Under the pieces are notes generated by a model, which saw nothing but the letters and a program-made list of their open reading frames with translations, was not told the origin of the DNA and ran no database searches. Shown here piece by piece: positions 19,889-27,591 of a stretch of 40,718 bases of DNA (position 1 is the first letter of the stretch; each line of letters opens with the position of its first letter). Origin of the DNA: Oscillatoriales cyanobacterium PMM_0019 (lineage in GTDB: Bacteria > Cyanobacteriota > Cyanobacteriia > Cyanobacteriales > CASBRB01); assembly GCA_949127975.1 (NCBI GenBank), contig CASBRB010000184.1:1-40718 (forward strand). Direction: 5' to 3'. Position numbers and translations under genes: made by a program.

Positions 19889-19933
19889 ACGCCCACGTCC
19901 TCAATTCGATTTCACAATTTCAGGGTTGTTATC

Positions 19934-21862
19934 ATGCCGCCAGTACCACCTTACTTACTTGTTTTTATCTTAGTCTTAGTTGTTTTACCAACAATAGTGA
20001 CTATTTTCTTACGCCTTGCTCTTCATAGGTATCTTCTATACCTAGAAACCCGTGCGAGCAGGCTAGTAAATCAAAGAGAGCGTGGCGAACAGCCAGAAAT
20101 CGTGAAAAAGTTAGAAAAAAGGTTTAAAGAAGCTAGTAGTAAATCAGAGCAGGTTAACACAGCAGCCTTAATAGATCAAGTTTACAGCCGAGAAAAGGTT
20201 TTATGTATTTCTTGCGAACAAATAGATTATTTATGTCGCCTGATCCCCAATTTGCTGCTAGCATTCGGCTTACTGGGTACTTTTTTCGGTATTACCATAA
20301 ATTTAGCCGCATTGAGTCAAACAATTGCTCACACTACCACCAACGATGTAAGTATTTTAGTGCAGGAATTACAAAAACCACTACAAGGTATGGGAATTGC
20401 CTTCTCCGCTAGTTTAGCTGGATTATTTTGCAGTGCAACTTTAACAATAGTTAACTTTTTATTAAATACTAACTTGCTCAAGTATCGTTTGCTTAGTTCT
20501 TTAGAGGATTATCTAGACAATATTTATCATCCAGAGGGGCAAACCCGTCTTGATAAAATAGTCCAAGGAATGGTGAACTCATTTGAAAGCTTTTTAAATA
20601 GATTTGGTCAAACTGTCCGCGAAGCAGTAGAATCTTCCCTAAGAGATAAACTTCAAGAGATTTTTGATGCCAATATTCGAGCAACTGATCTAGCTAAAGA
20701 GGTATACACCCGATTTTTAGAAGCTGCTGGTACTATAGCCAGAAGTGCTGATGAATTTCAGAAAGCAGCCGATAAATATATAGAAGCAGCTCGTTTATTC
20801 AAGGATAATGATTTTGCCCAACTTTTAGCAGAAGCTACAACAAATTTAGGTAGCACTCAAAGAAATTTTGCCGAATCAGCTTCCAGTTTAGCTGAGTCAG
20901 TTAAAGCTATGGAAATAGCACTGAATCAACTCTATAATTCTAGCGAAAAATTAGTAAGCGTAGGAGAAGAGATTAGCCGTGTCAATCAAACTTCAGTACA
21001 AGTATTAGAACTACATCAAAACAATCAGCAGTCTCTTAGTGAGATTATTCCACAGCTTCAGCTCGGTGCGCAGAGTTTCCACTTAGCAGTGACAAAGCTT
21101 GATAATCTCCAGGAACAAGTTGTAGCTAAAGCAGATAGTTTGGATGGGGTGCAAGTTGAACTAACTAATTTGGTGGCGCTTGTGAGAACTTATACAGAGG
21201 GGGTTAATCTGGAAATCCAGTCTTTGAGCAATGAACTTCAGCAATCTATTCAGCAGTCAGTGAAATTGGTAAAAGAAATCAGCAGTCTTAATCAAACCTC
21301 AATACAAGTATTAGAACTACATCAAAGCAATCAGCAGTCTCTTAGTGAGATTATTCCACAGTTACAAGAAGGAGCGCACAGCTTCCAGTCAGCAGTCGCG
21401 ATGCTGGAAAAGCTGCAAAACGAAGCTGTAGCTAAAGCAGATAGTTTGGGTGAAATACAAGCAGAGCTATCTTCTTTGATAACGAGTGTGAAAAGCTATA
21501 CAGAAGGGGTAACTTTGGGGATTCAGGCTATGGGGGATAAGTTGGTACGTGCCTTAAAACAACAGCCAGAGATTCCGCCTCCCCCACCTGGAGAAGGATA
21601 CAGAAAAATAGTTGAAGCATGCTTAAGTGGTAACTACAGTGAAGCGGCTACAAAAATTGATAAATTAGTTCAGTATATGCCGAATGATTTTCAAGTACGT
21701 TTACTAAGGGGTAACATTTATTATGAACTACAGCAATATGATATTGCCCGCGAAGAATACCAGTTTGTTTTAGAATCTGCAAATCCTCAACTAAAAGCTA
21801 ATGCTAATCAAGGGCTTATTAAAATCCAGTCTATCCAAGAAAAAAATAGCGTACAGGCTTAG
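19934..21862 (+). CDS. MotA/TolQ/ExbB-type membrane protein with long coiled-coil tail (ZorA-like)
   Basis: From ATG 19934 the protein has 642 residues. Helix 1 spans about 5-28. Two more helices (about 104-126 and 152-178) carry the MotA/TolQ/ExbB motifs LLAFGLLGTFFGI and GMGIAFSASLAGLFCSATLTIVN. Residues about 190-560 are a predicted coiled coil containing two near-identical 102-residue units. A Pro-rich hinge (PEIPPPPPGEG) then leads to a TPR-like C-terminal pair of helices (YRKIVEACLSGNYSEAATKI). The domain order is that of ZorA in Zorya, but the coiled-coil tail ends in a TPR-like module. I chose ATG 19934 because the earlier GTG at 19880 sits inside a palindrome and gives an unlikely N-terminus. 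Eight bases separate it from the OmpA gene. Confidence 0.9.
   Translation: MPPVPPYLLVFILVLVVLPTIVTIFLRLALHRYLLYLETRASRLVNQRERGEQPEIVKKLEKRFKEASSKSEQVNTAALIDQVYSREKVLCISCEQIDYLCRLIPNLLLAFGLLGTFFGITINLAALSQTIAHTTTNDVSILVQELQKPLQGMGIAFSASLAGLFCSATLTIVNFLLNTNLLKYRLLSSLEDYLDNIYHPEGQTRLDKIVQGMVNSFESFLNRFGQTVREAVESSLRDKLQEIFDANIRATDLAKEVYTRFLEAAGTIARSADEFQKAADKYIEAARLFKDNDFAQLLAEATTNLGSTQRNFAESASSLAESVKAMEIALNQLYNSSEKLVSVGEEISRVNQTSVQVLELHQNNQQSLSEIIPQLQLGAQSFHLAVTKLDNLQEQVVAKADSLDGVQVELTNLVALVRTYTEGVNLEIQSLSNELQQSIQQSVKLVKEISSLNQTSIQVLELHQSNQQSLSEIIPQLQEGAHSFQSAVAMLEKLQNEAVAKADSLGEIQAELSSLITSVKSYTEGVTLGIQAMGDKLVRALKQQPEIPPPPPGEGYRKIVEACLSGNYSEAATKIDKLVQYMPNDFQVRLLRGNIYYELQQYDIAREEYQFVLESANPQLKANANQGLIKIQSIQEKNSVQA
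20942..21553 (+). repeat. Tandem duplication inside the motor tail, 2 x 306 bp
   Basis: Two adjoining units with a 306-bp period encode near-identical 102-residue coiled-coil blocks. Both contain VLELHQ(N/S)NQQSLSEIIPQLQ, and the DNA of this part differs at only a few bases. The unit edges are approximate. Confidence 0.85.
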
Positions 21863-21870
21863 AGATAATT

Positions 21871-22521
21871 ATGCGTCATCGTTCAAGACAAACTGATTGT
21901 AATGAAGAATTAAATATTTGGCCAGCATTCACAGATTTGATGTCGAATGCCTTTATGATTATTATTTTATTTTTGTTAATCACCATTTTTCAATCTGTAG
22001 TTTCACAAAAAGGCCCAAAGGAAACAGGGGCACCACCAATTATTGTGATTAAAGATACAGGTGCTTATCAATTTGTTTCAGGGAGTGCTGAGTTACCGGA
22101 TAAATTGTATTCTTACATTTTTACAGATTTAGTCGATAAAATTGAAGAGAATGCCAAAAAGTATCAGATTGATGTTATCGAAGTGATTGGTCATACAGAT
22201 GGACAATCTAATGGGAGTAAGGTTAGCAACTTAGATGAAAAATTAGAACAAGTTGCATCTGGCGCTCTACCTGTTCGCAATCTACAAGGTGGTTCTAATG
22301 CCGATTTGGGGTTGATGCGGGCATTAGAAGTTGTCAGAGCGCTTAAATACATTCAAAAGCAACAAGGGCGTTTATCAGGGTTAGGTTTTAGAGCCTATTC
22401 TGCGGCGCAGTTGATTTCACCAGAAGGAGGGTTATCTGAAATCGATCGGCAACCCGATGCCACCCGACGACGTATTGAAATTCGCTTTACTCGTCTTGGT
22501 AAAGTTACAAATATTCAGTAA
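21871..22521 (+). CDS. MotB/OmpA-type peptidoglycan-binding motor subunit (ZorB-like)
   Basis: This 216-residue protein has a short basic N-terminus, one membrane helix (about 19-41) preceded by WPAFTDLMSNAFM, and a periplasmic OmpA-type domain. Asp22 in FTDLM sits where MotB and ZorB have their ion-binding Asp, which predicts coupling to an ion gradient. The OmpA fold shows VIGHTDGQ (107-114), ADLGLMRALEVVRAL and a C-terminal RRRIEIRF with the Arg/Asp pair used for peptidoglycan binding. It likely forms a complex with the preceding MotA-type protein and anchors it to the wall. Translation probably starts at ATG 21871; only a weak GAGA precedes it. Only 8 bases separate its stop from the convergent M48 gene. 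Confidence 0.92.
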   Translation: MRHRSRQTDCNEELNIWPAFTDLMSNAFMIIILFLLITIFQSVVSQKGPKETGAPPIIVIKDTGAYQFVSGSAELPDKLYSYIFTDLVDKIEENAKKYQIDVIEVIGHTDGQSNGSKVSNLDEKLEQVASGALPVRNLQGGSNADLGLMRALEVVRALKYIQKQQGRLSGLGFRAYSAAQLISPEGGLSEIDRQPDATRRRIEIRFTRLGKVTNIQ

Positions 22522-22529
22522 ATTAAACC

Positions 22530-23306
22530 TCATCTCCCACTAGAAGAAATTTTTCTTTGCAAAATAGCAATGCGATCGCGTGTCCCTGGATGATCGCTTA
22601 AAAACGCAGGTGGGGAAGATTGATTCAGCAATTTGTTTAAAAATGCAATCATGGCGTGAGGATCGTAACCGGCTCGCTCTATATATTTAAGCCCTTGGGC
22701 ATCGGCATTATATTCATCCTGCCGACTATTGGGCAAATCCACTGCCAATTTAACTCCCAAATTAACTAACGTATTCCGATCCAATCCAGCCAAAGCGGCT
22801 AATGCTTGAGCAGTATTAGATTGTTGGATTTTGTGGACTAAATCATTATCGCAAATGTGACCCATTTCGTGCCCTAAGACAGAAGCTAACTGGGCTTCAT
22901 TATCCACCGCTTTCAGCAACCCAGTGTTCACATAGACATAACCGCCAGTGGTCGAAAAAGCATTTATACTAGGATCGTTAACAACAAAAAAGTGAAAAGG
23001 TATTTGAGAACAATCAGTAACTCTAGCCAACTTCTGTCCAACTCGATTCACATAAGCATTAACATTCGCATCGGTATTGAGGTTATATTGTTGTAGTACC
23101 TGTTGGTGCATTTCTGCACCCAGTTGTTCTTTTTGTGTTAACGATAGGTGGGAAAGTTGGAACAGTTGAACGCCATTATTAAATAGCTGTCCCCAGGGAA
23201 AAGCGCTTGCTGGTGTAGGAGTAGCTAATCCCAGACTTAAAGCGGTTCCTACGCTGAAGAAAAAGGCGATGCTCTTAGATAATGGATGATGCTGAGGTTT
23301 AAGCAT
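22530..23306 (-). CDS. M48 family metalloprotease
   Basis: The protein has 258 residues with a signal peptide (SIAFFFSVGTALSLGLATPTPASA, predicted cleavage after ASA) and a zinc protease domain with HEMGHICDND. Asn-Asp after the HExxH helix and a later NADAQGLKYIERAGYDP, carrying the third ligand region, fit the M48 (Ste24/HtpX/BepA-like) family. It would act in the periplasm on misfolded envelope proteins. It has no TPR domain, unlike BepA. It is convergent to the motor operon, 8 bp apart, so there is little room for terminators between them. Confidence 0.93.
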   Translation of the reverse strand: MLKPQHHPLSKSIAFFFSVGTALSLGLATPTPASAFPWGQLFNNGVQLFQLSHLSLTQKEQLGAEMHQQVLQQYNLNTDANVNAYVNRVGQKLARVTDCSQIPFHFFVVNDPSINAFSTTGGYVYVNTGLLKAVDNEAQLASVLGHEMGHICDNDLVHKIQQSNTAQALAALAGLDRNTLVNLGVKLAVDLPNSRQDEYNADAQGLKYIERAGYDPHAMIAFLNKLLNQSSPPAFLSDHPGTRDRIAILQRKISSSGR

Positions 23307-23437
23307 ATTCAGATTTTTTCTTGGCTTAGTATCAAAGATTTGATTAATTAGTCAGTTTTGTTAGTATTAATTTAATTATTTGTAAATTTTTATTAAAAAT
23401 CATCTATCTCTGGTAAGAATAGCGGTAGCCTACAAGT

Positions 23438-23773
23438 TCAATGTTGTACTTGCTCAGAAATCCACTGTAAGTAGGGGGTTGAGCCTGCCGTCACTGGTAG
23501 GGCAATGATTTCCGGAACCTCATAAGAATGAATTTCTCGAATTTTGGTTTCCAGTGCCGGAAACAGGGCTAAATCGGTTTTAATCACCAGTTGCCACTCA
23601 TCATCTGAGTTAATCTTGCCTCGCCACTTATAAATAGAATGCACTGGAATTAAGTTGACGCAAGCAGCAAGCTGGGCTTGAATCAAAGTTTGGGCTATAG
23701 CTTCCGCTTCTTGCCGCGAACCAGCAGTCACCAGTACCACGCCGTAGCGAGTTGTACCAGAATCAAAATCCAT
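23438..23773 (-). CDS. cutA: CutA1-type divalent cation tolerance protein
   Basis: CutA is a small trimeric signalling-like protein linked to copper tolerance in some bacteria. From ATG 23773 it has 111 residues, the family's size. Diagnostic segments are VLVTAGSRQEAEAIAQTL, QLAACVNLIPVHSIYKWRGKI and EVPEIIALPVTAGSTPYLQWI. The track starts at a TTG two codons upstream; the ATG has an AGAGG nine bases before it. It stands alone, with a 130-bp gap to the M48 gene. Confidence 0.95.
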   Translation of the reverse strand: MDFDSGTTRYGVVLVTAGSRQEAEAIAQTLIQAQLAACVNLIPVHSIYKWRGKINSDDEWQLVIKTDLALFPALETKIREIHSYEVPEIIALPVTAGSTPYLQWISEQVQH

Positions 23774-23878
23774 CACCAAAAACCTCTTATATCATTTCCG
23801 CTTACATCAGAATTATTGCAGGGCACTGCCATTTCGAGAACTTTTACCAGGAAGCTTCGCCCAAAAGCTTATCCTTGC

Positions 23879-23927
23879 GAACGCAGATGAACGCAGATGA
23901 ACGCAGATACACGCTGATATCTGCGTT
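23879..23927. repeat. GAACGCAGAT tandem repeat with a terminal palindrome
   Basis: Three copies of GAACGCAGAT (23879-23908) lead into AACGCAGATA...TATCTGCGTT, a perfect 10-bp-arm inverted repeat with an 8-base loop. A related AACGCAGAT/TCTGCGTT pair occurs at 27040-27095. This is a dispersed palindromic repeat. Confidence 0.8.
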
Positions 23928-23970
23928 TGCACCTTTAATGCAGGAGCCGAGGTCTAGGGCACCGCTTAAA

Positions 23971-24891
23971 TTATAATGAGTATACTTGACCATCAATCAG
24001 CAGGCGCGTAATTCCTTTTGCTTGCAGATGAGCGCGAGTTTTCTGGAGTACCCTAGTATCAGGAATTTTAATTACTCGCTGAGTACGGTTAGAAAACCGC
24101 CTCGCCACCCTGTGGTTGTCAAAAATCGGCATGGTTCTCTGCTGAACTTCAGCTAGCGGAATTTTTCCGAGATCGCTGAAGTCTTTCAGGGGGCGAGCGA
24201 TTAACTCAGCAGCTCGGTCAACTACTAGATAGCACGTCTTGGGAAGAGATGCCTCAGATAGCGGTAAGACTTGAATGTTACCACCGCGTTCCGTCAACAG
24301 TTTTTCTAGGTGAACCGGACGGCTTATGTCGGTGTAATCTTCCCAATCTTCCTCAGCCCCGTCTTCTAAATCCTCATCCTCCTCGTCTAAATCACTCAGG
24401 TCTTCCCCAAACATTTCCTCTAAGGTACTAACTTCTGCCTCGTCGGGACCGTCTGGCTCGTCAACCAACTCGGCGCTGATTTTTTGTGGGGCTGGTATAA
24501 TATCGATCAGTTTTTGGGGTGTTTCTTTCGATTCGGTTGACAAGTCTTCTGGGTTTGATGGCGCATAAGAGCGTAGGCGCAAGATTCTGGAAGCTGAAGT
24601 TGCACCTTCCAAGTCATCTTCCCCTACGTCTGACTCTAGTTCTGACGCTGACTCTAGTGGGTGATTAGCGTCAATTGCTTCAGCCTCGAAGTCACTTATC
24701 TGGCTTCTGGTACGCTTTTGCTGGATTAGCGCTTCGTATTCCTCCTCTAACAAAGTGTTTTTCAAAAGACGGCTAATCGTTGAGCTACTAACTCCGTAGC
24801 GAGTTGCTAGAGTTGAGGTTGTCTCTGGCAGTTGTCGATACATGCTAACGATCTCGCGCTTGTCTGATTCAGTAAGTTTTCTTGGACTCAT
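23971..24891 (-). CDS. HTH DNA-binding protein with acidic linker
   Basis: From ATG 24891 (MSPRKLTESDKREIVSMYRQ) the protein has 306 residues. The first 60 form a helix-turn-helix of the transposase/homeodomain-like kind (LATRYGVSSSTISRLLKN). A highly acidic, low-complexity linker (about residues 140-200, EDLSDLDEEDEDLEDGAEEDWEDY) leads to a C-terminal domain with LPKTCYLVVDRAAELIARPL and FSNRTQRVIKIPDTRVLQ. Function is unknown; a transcriptional regulator or DNA-organising protein is likely. The earlier start in the track would overlap the membrane protein gene; ATG 24891 leaves 13 bp between them. Confidence 0.8.
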   Translation of the reverse strand: MSPRKLTESDKREIVSMYRQLPETTSTLATRYGVSSSTISRLLKNTLLEEEYEALIQQKRTRSQISDFEAEAIDANHPLESASELESDVGEDDLEGATSASRILRLRSYAPSNPEDLSTESKETPQKLIDIIPAPQKISAELVDEPDGPDEAEVSTLEEMFGEDLSDLDEEDEDLEDGAEEDWEDYTDISRPVHLEKLLTERGGNIQVLPLSEASLPKTCYLVVDRAAELIARPLKDFSDLGKIPLAEVQQRTMPIFDNHRVARRFSNRTQRVIKIPDTRVLQKTRAHLQAKGITRLLIDGQVYSL

Positions 24892-24904
24892 AGCACTGCC
24901 CTCG

Positions 24905-25912
24905 TTAAGCTCGTTTACGTGTACCACGCCGGGAACGGCTGGAGTTGTCAAATTCTAAAGCTGCACCGATGGCAAACAAAACTCCACTAAATACCCAAAA
25001 GACTTCCAGTAGAGAGCCACTTTGGTAGTTCTCAATATGGTCTGTAGCATATTTAAACCACATATCTGCTATATAAAACGAAAATGCAGCAGCAGCAATC
25101 ATCCGCCATGACTGGGCAAAGCGTCCGCCCCAAAAGGCTAATAACAAAAGTGCCGCCATAATCAATAGCAAAATATCACAAATGATGTAGAATAAACCAA
25201 GTGGTTTAGCCAACGGTTCCAGTTTCTTTTCCAGTGAGTCAACCCAGATGGGAACCGTCTTTTCCGATGTTTCATCTTTCGGGGTTGGTTGGACTATCGG
25301 TGCCTTTTGAGCAGGCGTTTTGGTTACACCCACATTAGATATCTGCGCGGTTGCTGGTTTTGTGGTTGCAGCAGGAGTTTCTGTTGTCGCCTTTGGTGCG
25401 GCAAGGAAAAGCCAAACGCCCAAGGCGATACTGATAGCGGCGATCGCCATCACAGTTATCCATTGCCAAATCTCCAGATTGAGACGCCTAGGCAGAACAG
25501 CTAAAATCATGCCCCAGCCAATAAACAGATAGAAAGCAACAAAAAACAGATCTCCAGGCGACACTGCGGGGTCTCGATCCCAACCCAGTTCCCACCAGCT
25601 CAATATTAAGTCCCCGATAAAAAATGACATTATCCCCAGACCAATTCCTAGCCAGACATTACGTCCGCTGGCAATTTGTGGGCTGCGCCAATTTCTAAAA
25701 CATAACACAGCAGCCGCCAGTAAAGCTGCTTCTTCAAACACATAAGTCCCAATCCGGTACCACGACGGAAAACCCTTCTCTCCTGGCACAGGGATACTGA
25801 ACCAAAGAAAAAACAACAGCGCTAGCACAGCCCAAGCAATGCCAGCATAGATTATGTTCTGACTGGACAGAAGGGATTGAGGATTGGATGACTTGTCTAC
25901 AGAGTTGCTCAT
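24905..25912 (-). CDS. Polytopic membrane protein of unknown function
   Basis: The 335-residue protein has about eight hydrophobic helices, four before and three or four after a central Pro/Thr/Lys-rich hydrophilic loop of about 60 residues (TTETPAATTKPATAQ, then PTPKDETSEK). The C-terminus is strongly basic (SSRSRRGTRKRA). I recognise no transporter or enzyme motif. It lies 13 bp upstream of the HTH gene on the same strand, so the two are probably co-transcribed; the HTH protein may be regulated together with it. Confidence 0.8.
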   Translation of the reverse strand: MSNSVDKSSNPQSLLSSQNIIYAGIAWAVLALLFFLWFSIPVPGEKGFPSWYRIGTYVFEEAALLAAAVLCFRNWRSPQIASGRNVWLGIGLGIMSFFIGDLILSWWELGWDRDPAVSPGDLFFVAFYLFIGWGMILAVLPRRLNLEIWQWITVMAIAAISIALGVWLFLAAPKATTETPAATTKPATAQISNVGVTKTPAQKAPIVQPTPKDETSEKTVPIWVDSLEKKLEPLAKPLGLFYIICDILLLIMAALLLLAFWGGRFAQSWRMIAAAAFSFYIADMWFKYATDHIENYQSGSLLEVFWVFSGVLFAIGAALEFDNSSRSRRGTRKRA

Positions 25913-26051
25913 AATGATTCACAAAACAATAGCTAGTGATAGAAGGCAAAAAGACAACTAAAGAAGTGGTTGCTCTGAGCGATTACCTTGTTGCATGCCA
26001 GTATGGCACGGAGATCATGCCATTAGCAGATTTCTTAACCCTTCTTCTAGA

Positions 26052-26711
26052 TTATCGCCATAGTTTACCAACGGAAGATTGCTTGAGCCAATCCTTAAAT
26101 AGAGCCCGATCGGCAGGTGGCATATCTTGTAATATATCTCCGACTTCCTGAGCAAAGTTGGTATTGCCGAAATACTGTTTCCCCAAGCGATAGAGTTCTT
26201 GCAACAGGGTAATCAGATGATGTTCTTCCCACACGGGCATTTGCAGGCTATTGAGCGGCTCCATCGTTAGTAAGTGGTTTACAGCCTCCGGCGTATTGGC
26301 TTGGGGAAATTGCCACTGCCGAAAAACTGCTATCAGGTCTTTTTGGAATAATCCGGCTTGTCTGGTTCCTAATAGGTCTTCAATGTCTAGAAAAACCGCT
26401 TGCAGCAACAACAAACAAGCTTGAGTCAACGGCACTATTTTGCCATCAGCACCAGTTTCCGCCGCCAACTGGTCTAGACGGATTTTGCCCCAGATGCTAT
26501 AGCGATCCGGCTCTTCGAGCAAAACGCAGGCTTTGCCTCGATTATCTGTAAGATCTCGCCAGAAGGTTTTGGCTTCTTCTTCCTGATGGGCACCAAATAC
26601 GTTAATCAAGCGAAACGTCTGCCCCTGATAAGTAAGTATCGGGATTTGCTGATCCCGCTTCGGATGCTGAATGGTAGATATTTCAACGTCTTGCCTTTTG
26701 AGAATAAACAT
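26052..26711 (-). CDS. Npun_F0813-like cyanobacterial protein
   Basis: This soluble 219-residue protein opens with MFILKRQDVEISTIQHPKRD and contains QGQTFRLINVFGAHQEEEAKTFWRDLTDN and LLEEPDRYSIWGKIRLDQL. I believe this belongs to a cyanobacteria-only family named after Npun_F0813 (from memory; not checked). Function is unknown. The track start at 26774 would add about 20 low-quality residues; I prefer ATG 26711. A perfect 10-bp inverted repeat lies just upstream of that longer start and may be an operator. Confidence 0.8.
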   Translation of the reverse strand: MFILKRQDVEISTIQHPKRDQQIPILTYQGQTFRLINVFGAHQEEEAKTFWRDLTDNRGKACVLLEEPDRYSIWGKIRLDQLAAETGADGKIVPLTQACLLLLQAVFLDIEDLLGTRQAGLFQKDLIAVFRQWQFPQANTPEAVNHLLTMEPLNSLQMPVWEEHHLITLLQELYRLGKQYFGNTNFAQEVGDILQDMPPADRALFKDWLKQSSVGKLWR

Positions 26712-26772
26712 GACACTGGCAAATGACTCCTGAGAGTGTCTAGTTGGTGCTGTGCGCTTAGGTATAATTGCC

Positions 26773-26796
26773 AAGCATTCTATATCTAGAATGCTT
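26773..26796. promoter_or_regulatory. Perfect 10-bp inverted repeat upstream of the Npun_F0813-like gene
   Basis: AAGCATTCTA and TAGAATGCTT flank TATC. It lies about 65 bases upstream of the preferred start codon and could be a regulator binding site or a small hairpin in the leader. Confidence 0.5.
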
Positions 26797-27429
26797 GTAG
26801 CTAGGGCTGACTGAGCAGCGCTTCCCCGAGAAAAGGGACTCTGGGCTTCGCTCAGTACTGGGCGAAATCCAGAACGCTCCCTGCCATACCAACGTTTTCT
26901 TTTACACTACGCGCCTTGATGTATTGTAAAACTTCACTCAACTTGTAGCCATTAATGGGCAATAATGCTATCCTATATTGGATTGAGACATCATCTCAAC
27001 CGCGAGTGCTACGTGTGAACACTCTTTTAAAAAGTTACAAACGCAGATACAAGCAGATAGATCCGGATTCCGGAGCGTCCATCATCTTCTGCGTTCGCAA
27101 AGTAATCCCGACTGCTCTTGGCACTTAAGTCAATTGCAACGAGGGTCCTTGGGATGTCTGGTAGTACAGCATCGGCGTATAACTCCAGCTTTCAGGCGTG
27201 TCCATGCCCAACCTGGAGTTGCTTAAACCCGGATTGAGTAGCCTGTCTATATTTGGCTATGAGAAAAGGAACTATACCCTATCCTATACAAGCACAGTTA
27301 AAATTTTGATACCATAAGGTTACGACCTCCTCTTAGTTATTCATTGTCCTACTGTCCGAGAGCTATTGCCAATTCGGTTAGCCTCAGACTGTAAAAATTT
27401 GTGTCTAAGGGGGGGCATCCCTAGTCTGT
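26797..27429. other. Gene-poor stretch before tRNA-Arg
   Basis: There is no convincing protein gene. The notable content is an AACGCAGAT/TCTGCGTT inverted pair (27040-27095) around a TCCGGATTCCGGA palindrome, a candidate 27-codon Cys-rich ORF overlapping an AACTCCAG/CTGGAGTT hairpin (27154-27237), and the tRNA promoter region. It may hide a structured RNA, but none of the well-known families (tmRNA, 6S, SRP, RNase P) shows its signature motifs. Confidence 0.6.
27154..27237 (+). other. Candidate 27-residue Cys-rich micro-ORF with RNA hairpin
   Basis: ATG is preceded by GAGG nine bases away. The peptide has 27 residues and four Cys in its second half (FQACPCPTWSCLNPD). The same bases fold as AACTCCAG/CTGGAGTT (27181-27220) with an inner GGC/GCC. 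It may be a chance ORF over a structured RNA, or a very small peptide. Confidence is low. Confidence 0.25.
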
Positions 27430-27503
27430 GGGTGCGTAACTCAGGTGGATAGAGTAGCGACCTTCTAAGTCGCGAGTCGCAGGTTCGAGTCCTGCCGCAC
27501 CCG
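27430..27503 (+). tRNA. trnR-UCU: tRNA-Arg (UCU anticodon)
   Basis: The 74-nt cloverleaf has a 7-bp acceptor GGGTGCG/CGCACCC with discriminator G, a D arm with ACTC...GAGT, the anticodon loop CTTCTAA (anticodon TCT) on a GCGAC/GTCGC stem, and the T arm GCAGG TTCGAGT CCTGC. CCA is not encoded. It reads AGA. Confidence 0.96.
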
Positions 27504-27511
27504 TTTTCAGG

Positions 27512-27538
27512 AAATCACCCTTCTCAGGGTGATTTTTT
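27512..27538 (+). terminator. Intrinsic terminator after tRNA-Arg
   Basis: AAATCACCCT and AGGGTGATTT pair around TCTC and run into six T residues. It begins 9 bases after the tRNA. Confidence 0.9.
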
Positions 27539-27559
27539 ATCTAAAGTAGACCGGGAAGC

Positions 27560-27591
27560 CCAAAACCACCGTATTTATCCGGTGGTTTTGG
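27560..27591. repeat. Second hairpin beyond the tRNA terminator
   Basis: CCAAAACCACCG and CGGTGGTTTTGG are perfect 12-bp arms around an 8-base loop. There is no T-tract on either strand. It could be a dispersed palindrome or a back-up transcription barrier. Confidence 0.7.

Noticed and set aside
19880-19933. GTG start at 19880 for the motor protein
   Set aside because: It lies inside a palindrome and yields an unlikely N-terminus; ATG 19934 starts directly before the first membrane helix.
15422-22521. Calling the motor locus a classical Zorya system
   Set aside because: No ZorC, ZorD (SNF2-type helicase) or ZorE (HNH nuclease) gene is next to it. The SF2 helicase at 36.5 kb is 14 kb away and in a different run.
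23879-23927. CRISPR array at the GAACGCAGAT repeats
   Set aside because: The 10-bp units are in direct tandem without spacers, and no cas gene is nearby.
25936-26151. 71-codon plus-strand ORF between the membrane protein and the Npun_F0813-like gene
   Set aside because: Half of it is antisense to the Npun_F0813-like gene and it has no ribosome binding site.
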